NCBI RefSeq assembly: GCF_900129915.1
Contig: NZ_FQXH01000006.1
Coordinates: forward strand, 1 to 64,000
From: Tepidibacter thalassicus DSM 15285
GTDB lineage: Bacteria > Bacillota > Clostridia > Peptostreptococcales > Peptostreptococcaceae
Direction: 5' to 3'
DNA length: 64,000 bases
A model generated the notes under the pieces. That model ran no database searches, was not told the origin of the DNA, and saw nothing but the letters and a program-made list of their open reading frames with translations. The first letter of the stretch is position 1; each line of letters begins with the position of its first letter. The translations under genes and the position numbers were made by a program. Shown here piece by piece: positions 53,891-61,508 of this stretch.

Positions 53891-55165
53891 CTAACTAAAA
53901 ATACGGAGGATAAATTCCAAAGAATTATCAATAATTTTTTTTACTTTACCTAATCTATTTTTTGTCTGTTTTTTATTCTCTAATAACATTTCAATTTTTT
54001 CATTTAACATAATATATGAATCTATCAAATTTTTTTCTCTTTCTTTTATTGTTTCTAGTTCTTCATATATCTCTAGAATTTTTCTCTCTAAAATTTTCTT
54101 ATTATCACAAAATAAATCTTGTACTATACTAGTATTTTGAAATCCTTTCTTTATTTGATTTGTATATTCCAACAAACTATCTTTTATACTTATTAAATCA
54201 TCTAAACTAACTGCTCTTTCCAGATTAATTTTCTGAAAAGACTTTGATATTTTTTCTCTATATCCATTTCCTATATATACACTCAAAGTCAAATCGCATT
54301 CAAACTTAAAGTCTAATTCACTTATATCACTCCAATATATTTCTCCGATTTCAGTAAAAGTGCAATAAAATTTGTCATTTTGCTTCCAAACCAATTTAAT
54401 TGTATTATCTACTTGAAATAAAAATTGATATTCATGTTGCCCTATTATTTCATTAAAAGTTCCTGATGTTTCCCAATTTGAAGCTAAATTTTTTTTATTA
54501 ATATAACTTGACCTAATTATATTATTTTTTACATATGACCACACTACATGTAAACAATCATTTGTATCACATAAAATACGTATATCGATAACATTTGTAT
54601 CTATATCGCTTATTCTTTCTGGAATACTCCATATATTATACTTTATATTGAGCATTCTATAATAAAACTGACAATTATTATCGTATATTGATTTATAAAC
54701 TAAATGAATATTGCCATTACTATCAACATCTGTTTTATAACACCCATTTACTTGTGCTACTTTAAAACTTTTAATATTATTTCTACTTACAGCATAATAC
54801 ATTAAATTCCATATATTTTTTTGAATTTTATCGGATATTAGTAAAAATACATTTAAAAAATTATTGATAATATACAACTTTATCGATTTAATTTTGTACA
54901 CTTTCACATCAAAATTAATTACAATATTTTCTTTCCAAGTATTATTTTCATTAAAAATGTGAATTAATTGCCCCAATAAATTAATACATATTATATGAAT
55001 AACTCCTAAATCGTCAATATCTACCGAAAAATCCAACACATTTTTTAGTATATTTATTCTTTCTTTATTATTATTTTTTAAAAATTCCATATATAAATAA
55101 TTATCAGCTATATAAAAACAATAATGACTTGATTCATTAGTAATAAAGTATTTATATTTTTTCAT
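53891..55165 (-). CDS. BNR/propeller-like repeat protein with C-terminal coiled coil, paralogue 3
   Basis: The first 320 residues repeat the family pattern (VDIDDLGVIHIICINL, TDVDSNGNIHLVYK, LHVVWSYVKNNIIRSSYI, LVWKQNDKFYCTFTEIGEIY). Residues about 330-415 form a charged coiled coil (EIYEELETIKEREKNLIDSY). The longest frame begins 17 codons upstream; GGGGGGGAG selects the ATG at 55165. It is the first gene of the pair with 52837 and divergent from a glycosyltransferase. The coiled coil could mediate assembly. Confidence 0.6.
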   Translation of the reverse strand: MKKYKYFITNESSHYCFYIADNYLYMEFLKNNNKERINILKNVLDFSVDIDDLGVIHIICINLLGQLIHIFNENNTWKENIVINFDVKVYKIKSIKLYIINNFLNVFLLISDKIQKNIWNLMYYAVSRNNIKSFKVAQVNGCYKTDVDSNGNIHLVYKSIYDNNCQFYYRMLNIKYNIWSIPERISDIDTNVIDIRILCDTNDCLHVVWSYVKNNIIRSSYINKKNLASNWETSGTFNEIIGQHEYQFLFQVDNTIKLVWKQNDKFYCTFTEIGEIYWSDISELDFKFECDLTLSVYIGNGYREKISKSFQKINLERAVSLDDLISIKDSLLEYTNQIKKGFQNTSIVQDLFCDNKKILERKILEIYEELETIKEREKNLIDSYIMLNEKIEMLLENKKQTKNRLGKVKKIIDNSLEFILRIFS

Positions 55166-55286
55166 TAAACTCCCCCCCAATTGTTCAATAATATATATAT
55201 TCATAAAATCCAACAAATACTAATAATTATTGTATTAAATGAATATTTATAAAATATATTTATTAAAACAATAAGGAGAGATTGCC

Positions 55287-55994
55287 ATGGCTAAAGTAAG
55301 TGTAATTATACCTACATATAATTACGGTGAATTTATATGTGATGCAATAGACAGTGTATTAAACCAAACTTTTAAAGACTTTGAAATTATAGTCGTAGAT
55401 GACGGTTCTACAGATAATACAAAAGACATTATAAAAAAATACAGAGATAAAATATCATATTACTATAAAACTAATGATGGGCCTGCAAGTGCAAGAAATT
55501 TAGGAATTAAAAAATCAAATGGTAAATATATATGCTTTTTAGATGCAGACGATATTTTTTTGCCAAATAAATTAGAATTACAAGTAAATTTATTAAAAAA
55601 TAATTCAAATAAAAATATAAGCCTTGTATATTCAGATTTTCTTATTGTAAACAAAAATTTAAACAAAGTTTTGAAATATTACAAATGCAAAAAATTCTTA
55701 TCTCACAATCAAGCATTTAACTATTTAATGCTCGATAACTATATTAATACTTCTACAGTAATGACATTAAAAGATTGTTTATTTGAAGTTAATTTATTCA
55801 ATGAAAAATATAAATATCTAGAAGATTACGATCTATGGATAAAATTAGGCATTAATTATGAATATATCTATATAAATAAACCATTAGTTAAAACAAGAGC
55901 ACATTATAAAAATTACAGTAAAAAAGTCAATAATTCAATTAAAACAACATGTTTCAATGAAATAAAAAAAAATATGAAAAAGCCTTTATTCTAA
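55287..55994 (+). CDS. GT2 family glycosyltransferase
   Basis: GT-A fold: VSVIIPTYNYGEFICDAIDS at the N-terminus, VVDDGSTDNTKDI, then the metal-binding DxD in CFLDADDIFLPNK and the acceptor-side YLEDYDLWIKLG. 235 residues, short but complete for the catalytic domain; no membrane helices. GGAGAG with 6-nt spacing supports the ATG. Lies among propeller-like proteins and may glycosylate a surface structure; no terminator is visible between it and the convergent GT2 gene. Confidence 0.88.
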   Translation: MAKVSVIIPTYNYGEFICDAIDSVLNQTFKDFEIIVVDDGSTDNTKDIIKKYRDKISYYYKTNDGPASARNLGIKKSNGKYICFLDADDIFLPNKLELQVNLLKNNSNKNISLVYSDFLIVNKNLNKVLKYYKCKKFLSHNQAFNYLMLDNYINTSTVMTLKDCLFEVNLFNEKYKYLEDYDLWIKLGINYEYIYINKPLVKTRAHYKNYSKKVNNSIKTTCFNEIKKNMKKPLF

Positions 55995-56012
55995 AATCTA
56001 TTTTTAAACATA

Positions 56013-57245
56013 TTACCATTTATTTAAATTCCATTTTATATTCCACTTTTTTTCAAATATACTTTTATTAATTTCAAAAATTTCAAAAAATCTCTTACTT
56101 CCAAGATTTTTAAAAGAAATACTCCCATAGTGATGAATGAAAACATCTTTTGCACAAGCTATTTCATATCCAGCTTTTTTTACCCTATAAGAAAAATCAT
56201 CATCTTCAAACATTCCAAATTTAAAATTCTCATCCAAATAACCTATTTCATCAAATAATTCTTTTTTCATAGCTACGCAAAACATAACTAACATATTTAT
56301 ACCTTTATATAATTTATTTAAATTGATAAAAGTATACATTTCAGCAAATCTATCCATATCTTTTATATTTTTATATACAACATTAATTCTAGCCTCATTC
56401 CTTGCATAATTTGTAACAGGTCCTACTAACCCCAAATTGTTTTCCCTTTCCAAATGCTTAATAAGACCACTAATCCAACCTCGAGTAACTACAGTATCAT
56501 TATTAAGTAATATAATATAATCTCCTTTAGCTTTTTTTATTCCTATATTGTTGCCTTTTGCAAATCCATAATTTTCTTCATTTAAAATCACAGTTACATT
56601 AGAATACTTTTTTTCTATTTCCTTTAAATAAATTGGTGTTTCATCGCTTGAATTATTATCTACAATAATTATTTCATAATTAGGATAAGCCGTCTTTTCA
56701 AAAATACTGTTTATACATTCTCTTGTATATTTCAAATTATTAAATGTAACAATAATTATACTTACTAAACGATGAATAATTTTTATACTATTTTCAATTT
56801 CTTCATACAAACATTTAGATTTATCAATAACCAAATCACTAATCCTTAAAATTTTTTCATCAACAAAATAATCTCGATATTTAAAAATAATTTTAAAATT
56901 ATATTTCTCTTTCAAATACTGTACTAGCAAAACCCATTTAGAATCTTCTACAAACAAAATACAGTCCTTTATACTATTTTTTTGTATTATATTTTCTATA
57001 TAATTTTCCAATTCTTTATTTGAATTATTATATTCTATACTTTTTCTAAATTTATCAAGTAAATTTATAACATTTAAATTATCCCTCGTTTTTTTTATTT
57101 TTAAATATCGATTTGAAAAATCAAAATAAAAAACTCTATGCCCCTTTTCAATCATATAAAATATTAAATTATTATACTTTTGATTTTTAAACTCACAATC
57201 TACCACAGGAAAAAACAAAATATCATACTTTTGAATCTCTACCAC
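56013..57245 (-). CDS. Two-domain glycosyltransferase: diverged N-terminal domain plus GT2
   Basis: Residues about 160-410 are a GT2 domain: VSIIIVTFNNLKYTRECINS, VDNNSSDETP, ILLNNDTVV (DxD position) and FGMFEDDDFSYRVKKAGYEI. The first 155 residues (YDILFFPVVDCEFKNQKYNN...GHRVFYFDFS) look like a shrunken GT-B Rossmann half seen before GT2 domains in some surface-glycan enzymes, probably without own activity. The start is odd: the GTG overlaps AAAGGAG, while an ATT four codons in has ideal spacing. No signal peptide. Confidence 0.82.
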   Translation of the reverse strand: MVEIQKYDILFFPVVDCEFKNQKYNNLIFYMIEKGHRVFYFDFSNRYLKIKKTRDNLNVINLLDKFRKSIEYNNSNKELENYIENIIQKNSIKDCILFVEDSKWVLLVQYLKEKYNFKIIFKYRDYFVDEKILRISDLVIDKSKCLYEEIENSIKIIHRLVSIIIVTFNNLKYTRECINSIFEKTAYPNYEIIIVDNNSSDETPIYLKEIEKKYSNVTVILNEENYGFAKGNNIGIKKAKGDYIILLNNDTVVTRGWISGLIKHLERENNLGLVGPVTNYARNEARINVVYKNIKDMDRFAEMYTFINLNKLYKGINMLVMFCVAMKKELFDEIGYLDENFKFGMFEDDDFSYRVKKAGYEIACAKDVFIHHYGSISFKNLGSKRFFEIFEINKSIFEKKWNIKWNLNKW

Positions 57246-57305
57246 TCCTTTTATTTTAAACTATTATATAATATTTATATTATCCTCAATGCGTGTCATT
57301 ATTTC

Positions 57306-57334
57306 AAAATAAAAAGAGGCTCAATTTGAGCCTC
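57306..57334 (-). terminator. Terminator of the tandem RNA transcript
   Basis: GAGGCTCA, ATT, TGAGCCTC followed by TTTTTATTTT on the minus strand. Its polarity fixes the direction of the RNAs upstream. Confidence 0.85.
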
Positions 57335-57347
57335 CTTAATCCATGGC

Positions 57348-57500
57348 GCCGTCTACCTATTAAATTCACACCCGAGCTTCACCCAGGTGGGTGTTCTGTC
57401 ATCAGTCTCCAACCTCCTCTGATTTTGAGGCCTGTTGTCAAAAGATGAACCCGAACTCCCGTATACTATTTGTAGGTTGAATTTATTAGGTCATAACGCA
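57348..57500 (-). ncRNA. Structured RNA, tandem copy B (3' copy)
   Basis: About 97 percent identical to copy A (five differences seen over 153 bp). As RNA, CCTAATAAATTCA near the 5' end pairs with TGAATTTAATAGG near the 3' end (12 of 13), enclosing hairpins CCTC-AAAATCA-GAGG and ACACCC...GGGTGT. GC-rich core against AT-rich surroundings, no reading frame, and a strong terminator follows. My best guess for the family is the clostridial raiA-type RNA, recalled from memory and unverified. Confidence 0.65.
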
Positions 57501-57537
57501 CGCCCCAGATTCAATTTTAAATTTATACACCCATAAT

Positions 57538-57690
57538 GCCGTCTACCTATTAAATTCACACCCGAGCTTCACCCAGGTGGGTGTTCTGTCATCAGTCTTC
57601 AACCTCCTCTGATTTTGAGGCCTGTTGTCAAAAGATGAACCCGAACTCCCGTATACTACTTGTAGGTTGAATTTACTAGGTTATAACGTA
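57538..57690 (-). ncRNA. Structured RNA, tandem copy A (5' copy)
   Basis: First copy on the minus strand, 190 bp upstream of copy B, 19 bp after the inferred transcription start. The core TATACGGGAGTTCGGGTTCA and the closing stem are unchanged; differences fall at unpaired or mismatched places. No terminator separates the copies, so a joint transcript of about 400 nt is expected. Confidence 0.65.
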
Positions 57691-57715
57691 CATTTTAGGT
57701 TCTGTTCTTGTTATT

Positions 57716-57721
57716 ATTATA
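57716..57721 (-). promoter_or_regulatory. -10 box of the tandem RNA transcript
   Basis: TATAAT on the minus strand, about 25 bp before copy A; the -35 region is A/T only and not convincing. Confidence 0.45.
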
Positions 57722-57778
57722 TACTAATTTTTAAGTTTTTAAAAGTATTTTTGTCTTCCAATTTTGAAAAAATTTGAT

Positions 57779-58288
57779 TTACATTTCATTTTTTTCACAC
57801 TTTTCTTTATCTTCAGAACCCAACGCTTCTTCTAATTGATTTATATCACTTAACTGCTCTAAAACTCCCGAACTCATAAGCTCTTTTAATAAATACATCT
57901 TCTTTTTCATATCTAATATCTTATTAATACTAGATTTTTTATCTTCTGGAAATACATCTATTATTTCCTTAATCATCATATTTCTCCTATCTCTAATATC
58001 CATACTTCTAAAAAAATCACTTTCATCAAATTCTTTTATATCATTTATATTATTCAATCTTTTTATTCCTCTTACTAAATCCAACATACTTTCTACTTTA
58101 GTTATTAAAGCTTTTTCATCTTTTCTCATATATTTTTTACTTCTACTTAATATTTCTATTCCTCTTTCTAATTTATCATTATCCAAATTAATATTTCTAA
58201 AATTTTCAAAAACATTCATCTCTGTATTTAAAATTTTATCCCCTCGAAAAGCTAGTATAGCTAATGCAATCAACATCTTATTATTCAA
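57779..58288 (-). CDS. Uncharacterised helical protein
   Basis: No family recognised. A short hydrophobic start (NNKMLIALAILAFRG) is followed by about 150 charged, helical residues (VESMLDLVRGIKRLNNINDI, MKKKMYLLKELMSSGVLEQL). Not a clear signal peptide. GGGAGGG at 7 nt selects TTG at 58288, ten codons inside the longest frame. Divergent from the small Lys-rich gene at 58406. A sigma-K-like promoter is upstream, hinting at late sporulation expression. Confidence 0.6.
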   Translation of the reverse strand: MNNKMLIALAILAFRGDKILNTEMNVFENFRNINLDNDKLERGIEILSRSKKYMRKDEKALITKVESMLDLVRGIKRLNNINDIKEFDESDFFRSMDIRDRRNMMIKEIIDVFPEDKKSSINKILDMKKKMYLLKELMSSGVLEQLSDINQLEEALGSEDKEKCEKNEM

Positions 58289-58326
58289 TATAATTCCCTC
58301 CCAACGCAATAATGCCATTTATTCTA

Positions 58327-58355
58327 TATAATATGTGCTTCATGTAAATTTTGTT
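58327..58355 (-). promoter_or_regulatory. Sigma-K-like promoter of the helical-protein gene
   Basis: AAC, 17 bases, CATATTATA on the minus strand, about 40 bp before the TTG start. Confidence 0.4.
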
Positions 58356-58405
58356 ACTCTTTTACACATTTAGTGCATATAGTAAATATAAAGGAGGTAA
58401 TAATT

Positions 58406-58645
58406 ATGAAAATAGATAATGAAAAACTAAAAAAAGCTAATATTGATAAAGAAAAATTAAATAAAATGAAAGAAAAAATAAAAAAAGAATACTCAGGAAA
58501 AAGTGAAAGCGAACTTATGGAAGAATTAAAAAAAGTATCTAAAAATATAGATAACAAAGAAAAAATATTAAAAAAATTAAAACCTCTATTAAATAAAAAG
58601 CAACAACAAAAACTAGATAAAATAATGAAAGAACTCAAAAAATAA
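58406..58645 (+). CDS. Small Lys/Glu-rich helical protein
   Basis: 79 residues, nearly half Lys or Glu: MKIDNEKLKKANIDKEKLNK, then SESELMEELKKVSKNIDNKE and KQQQKLDKIMKELKK. Predicted as helical hairpins; no family recognised. The frame opens at a GTG 11 codons upstream, but AAGGAGGT sits in that stretch, so ATG at 58406 is the start. Divergent from 57779-58288, which has similar charge, suggesting a functional pair. Confidence 0.65.
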   Translation: MKIDNEKLKKANIDKEKLNKMKEKIKKEYSGKSESELMEELKKVSKNIDNKEKILKKLKPLLNKKQQQKLDKIMKELKK

Positions 58646-58668
58646 GAACCTCATTTGAGGTTCTTATT
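58641..58668. terminator. Bidirectional terminator
   Basis: AATAAGAACCTCA, TT, TGAGGTTCTTATT, between the Lys-rich gene and the end of the hut operon. Confidence 0.85.
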
Positions 58669-59309
58669 CAATTTAATTTTTCATATATTTTTCTAAGTAC
58701 TCTATCTTTTATCTCTTTACCTTCATTTAAAATCTCTTCACATTCCCTGTTTTTATTTTCCACAAAATCCTTATCATCTAATCCACATAAATTCACTTTT
58801 ACATTAAGTACTGCTCCCTCAAGTCCACTGTAAAGAAGAAGATTTCCCACTCCTAAATCCGTTATAGCATTTTGATTTCCATAATCTACAAAATACTCCA
58901 TAAGTTTTAAACCTTCTAATGATAATTTAGCAGTTTCAAAAGGAACATCTATGGATTTTATAGTCGCTTTTTTTATTTCTTCTTTTCTTATCTTCTTTTC
59001 TTCATCTGTTTCTCTTGGAAGTTTAAATGCTTTCATAACTTCGCTAAAAGACTCTGTATCTTTGTCCACAAGTTCTAAAAGCGTATTTCTTATATATCCT
59101 AATTTTTCAAATCTATTCTTAAATTCTTCTTTTATATTCTCATCTAAACTCTCATATTTTTTCTTTCCAAAACTTAAATTTCCCATCATCCTTCCTAAAC
59201 TTATTCCTATATTAGATACTAATGCTGATACAGATCCTCCCCCAGGAGCAGGAGAAGATGAATCCACTTCATTACTAAAATCCACTATTTTCATATCTAC
59301 AAGCCTCAC
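58668..59309 (-). CDS. fchA: Formimidoyltetrahydrofolate cyclodeaminase
   Basis: Converts 5-formimino-THF to 5,10-methenyl-THF and ammonia. The 213 residues match the FTCD_C/FchA fold: SSPAPGGGSVSALVSNIGIS near residue 18 and LGVGNLLLYSGLEGAVLNVKVN near 155. It completes the folate side of histidine breakdown started by FtcD two genes upstream. The start is a GTG after AAGGGGGA with 6-nt spacing. Confidence 0.92.
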   Translation of the reverse strand: MRLVDMKIVDFSNEVDSSSPAPGGGSVSALVSNIGISLGRMMGNLSFGKKKYESLDENIKEEFKNRFEKLGYIRNTLLELVDKDTESFSEVMKAFKLPRETDEEKKIRKEEIKKATIKSIDVPFETAKLSLEGLKLMEYFVDYGNQNAITDLGVGNLLLYSGLEGAVLNVKVNLCGLDDKDFVENKNRECEEILNEGKEIKDRVLRKIYEKLN

Positions 59310-59321
59310 AAAAAGTCCCCC

Positions 59322-60578
59322 TTAATATACTATCCTTCTATCATCTACAACTAATTTTCCTTCTTTATAAACTCTATATACATGATTTATCCCAAAATGG
59401 TAAATTATATATTCAATATTTGGAGCATCAAATACTACTAAATCAGCTTTTTTGCCAACTTCAATAGAACCTATCTCATCAGCCTTATCAACAGCATATG
59501 CACCATTTATAGTTACAGCTGTTAATACTTCACTTGGAGTCATATTAAGTGCCAAAGAACCTAGCTGCATTATAAACTGTATATTTTCAGTAGGACAACT
59601 TCCCGGATTATAATCCGTAGAAAGAGATACAGCAACCCCAACTTCAATCATTTTTCTAGCATTAGCATAATCTTTCATTAAATTAAATGATGTTCCCGGA
59701 AGAATATTAGCTATAACTTTATTTTCAGCCATTAACTTCATTCCATTTTCACTTGCTGCCATCAAATGATCTGCTGATATAGCTTTTAACTCTGCTGCAA
59801 GCTCTGCTCCTCCTATTGGAACTATTTCATCAGCATGAAGTTTTAATTTATATCCAATTTCTTTTGCTCTTTGAAGTATCTTTTTAGTTTGATCTACCGA
59901 AAAAACTCCCTCTTCACAAAATACATCAACAAATTCTGCTAATTCTTTGACTTTTGGAAGCATTTCTATTACTATATCAACAAATTCATCAGGATTTTCC
60001 TTATATTTAATAGGTACAGCATGAGCTCCTAAAAACGTAGACACTATATCTACAGGATGATTTTCATTTAACTTTTTAGCTACTTTAAGTTGTTTTACTT
60101 CTGTATCAAATTCAAGTCCATATCCACTTTTAGCTTCCACAGTTGTTACTCCATACTCAAGCATAATATCAAGACTTTTTTTAGCTTTATTATAAAGCTC
60201 ATCAAAAGATGCTTCTTTAGTTGATTTAACTGTACTTAATATTCCTCCACCCCTTTTTAATATATCGATATATGAAACTCCACTTATTTTTAAAGCAAAT
60301 TCATTTTCACGAGATCCCCCATGAACTAAATGAGTATGAGAATCCACAAGTCCCGGTGTTACTGTAAGACCTTTCGCATCGTGAATTTCAGTATTTTTTC
60401 CTATTAATTTATCCATTATATGCCCTTGTCCTATATCTAATATTTTCCCATTTTTCACAGCAACATAAGCATTTTTAAGTATCTCAATGTTATTCATTTC
60501 CTCTTTTATTCTGGGTCCATTTGTACCTCTCATCGTAACTAAATTTCCTATATTTTTTATAATTAAATCTGCTTCCAC
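59322..60578 (-). CDS. hutI: Imidazolonepropionase
   Basis: Third step of histidine degradation, opening imidazolonepropionate to formiminoglutamate. A zinc amidohydrolase with TPGLVDSHTHLVHGGSRENE, VEAKSGYGL, LKLHADEIVPIGGAELAAEL and STDYNPGSCPTENIQ motifs. The longest frame begins with a GTG in the ribosome region; a second GTG at 60578, 6 nt after AGGTG, is better spaced. Confidence 0.94.
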   Translation of the reverse strand: MEADLIIKNIGNLVTMRGTNGPRIKEEMNNIEILKNAYVAVKNGKILDIGQGHIMDKLIGKNTEIHDAKGLTVTPGLVDSHTHLVHGGSRENEFALKISGVSYIDILKRGGGILSTVKSTKEASFDELYNKAKKSLDIMLEYGVTTVEAKSGYGLEFDTEVKQLKVAKKLNENHPVDIVSTFLGAHAVPIKYKENPDEFVDIVIEMLPKVKELAEFVDVFCEEGVFSVDQTKKILQRAKEIGYKLKLHADEIVPIGGAELAAELKAISADHLMAASENGMKLMAENKVIANILPGTSFNLMKDYANARKMIEVGVAVSLSTDYNPGSCPTENIQFIMQLGSLALNMTPSEVLTAVTINGAYAVDKADEIGSIEVGKKADLVVFDAPNIEYIIYHFGINHVYRVYKEGKLVVDDRRIVY

Positions 60579-60587
60579 ATCAATCAC

Positions 60588-61484
60588 CTACTCCATAAGT
60601 CCTGATTCTAAAATTTTATCCATATTAAAATTTTCTAACCCCAAATAATAAGCAGCAGTATCAGCTAACGCTTCCATAGGAACAAGTCCAACTATTTCAC
60701 TTCCAAGAACATTTACCCCATATCGTTTAGCTTCCATTTTTACCATTTCAAAAGCTCTATACATTGCAGTTTTGGTATAATCTGTTAAATTCATGGTAAC
60801 TTGAACTATTCCTTTTTCTGGTATTTCTACTGGACCTGCTTTTACAAATCTCAATCCTCCACTTGAATGTCTTATACATTTTGCAATTTTATTTGCTATT
60901 TCTATATTAGTTGTATCTAAATTTATATTATAAGCAATAAGAGGCATTCTCGCTCCAATAGCAGTAACCCCAGCTGTAGGATGTATTTTACTTTCTCCAA
61001 AATCAGGTTTCCAGTTAGGATCTTTAAGTTTTTCACTCATTCCTTCAAATTGTCCCTTTCTAATTGTAGCTAAATTTTCTCTTTCAGGTTTTGTAGCTGA
61101 TTTTTCATATAAAAATACTGGTATATTATACTTTTCCCAAACTTCTTTCGCAGTTTCCCTTGAAAGTTGTATTGCTTCTTCCATACTCATTCCTTTAATC
61201 GGAATAAAAGGCACTACATCTGTGGCTCCCATTCTAGAATGTTGACCTCTATGCTTATTCATATCAATAAGATTAGTCGCTACTCCTATTGACTGAATAA
61301 CTGCATTTTTTACAGCCCCAGGCTCTCCAATTACAGTTACAACCAATCTATTATAATCTTTGTCCGCTTCGTAATTTAAAAGTTTAACACCTTCTTTTCC
61401 CCTTAAAGGCTCAACTATTTTTTCTATTTTTTCTAAATCTCTACCTTCACTAAAATTTGGAACACATTCTACTATTTTAGCCAT
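60588..61484 (-). CDS. ftcD: Glutamate formimidoyltransferase
   Basis: Transfers the formimino group from formiminoglutamate to tetrahydrofolate, releasing glutamate. AKIVECVPNFSEGRDLEKIE is the family N-terminus; NKHRGQHSRMGATDVVPFIP and HPTAGVTAIGAR are conserved active-site regions. It has only the transferase domain (298 residues); the cyclodeaminase domain fused in vertebrates is the separate gene at 58668. AAGGAGG selects the ATG at 61484. Confidence 0.94.
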   Translation of the reverse strand: MAKIVECVPNFSEGRDLEKIEKIVEPLRGKEGVKLLNYEADKDYNRLVVTVIGEPGAVKNAVIQSIGVATNLIDMNKHRGQHSRMGATDVVPFIPIKGMSMEEAIQLSRETAKEVWEKYNIPVFLYEKSATKPERENLATIRKGQFEGMSEKLKDPNWKPDFGESKIHPTAGVTAIGARMPLIAYNINLDTTNIEIANKIAKCIRHSSGGLRFVKAGPVEIPEKGIVQVTMNLTDYTKTAMYRAFEMVKMEAKRYGVNVLGSEIVGLVPMEALADTAAYYLGLENFNMDKILESGLME

Positions 61485-61508
61485 TCTTATTAACCTCCTT
61501 ATCAAAAT

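Noticed and set aside
57348-57690. Repeat pair read as a CRISPR remnant
   Set aside because: Only two long units of 153 bp with 190-bp period; no short repeats, spacers or cas genes.
57348-57690. 6S RNA or signal-recognition RNA
   Set aside because: Lacks the long open central bubble of 6S and the conserved SRP tetraloop helix; a covariance search would settle it.
58373-58405. Earlier GTG start for the small Lys-rich protein
   Set aside because: That stretch contains the AAGGAGGT ribosome site for the ATG at 58406.
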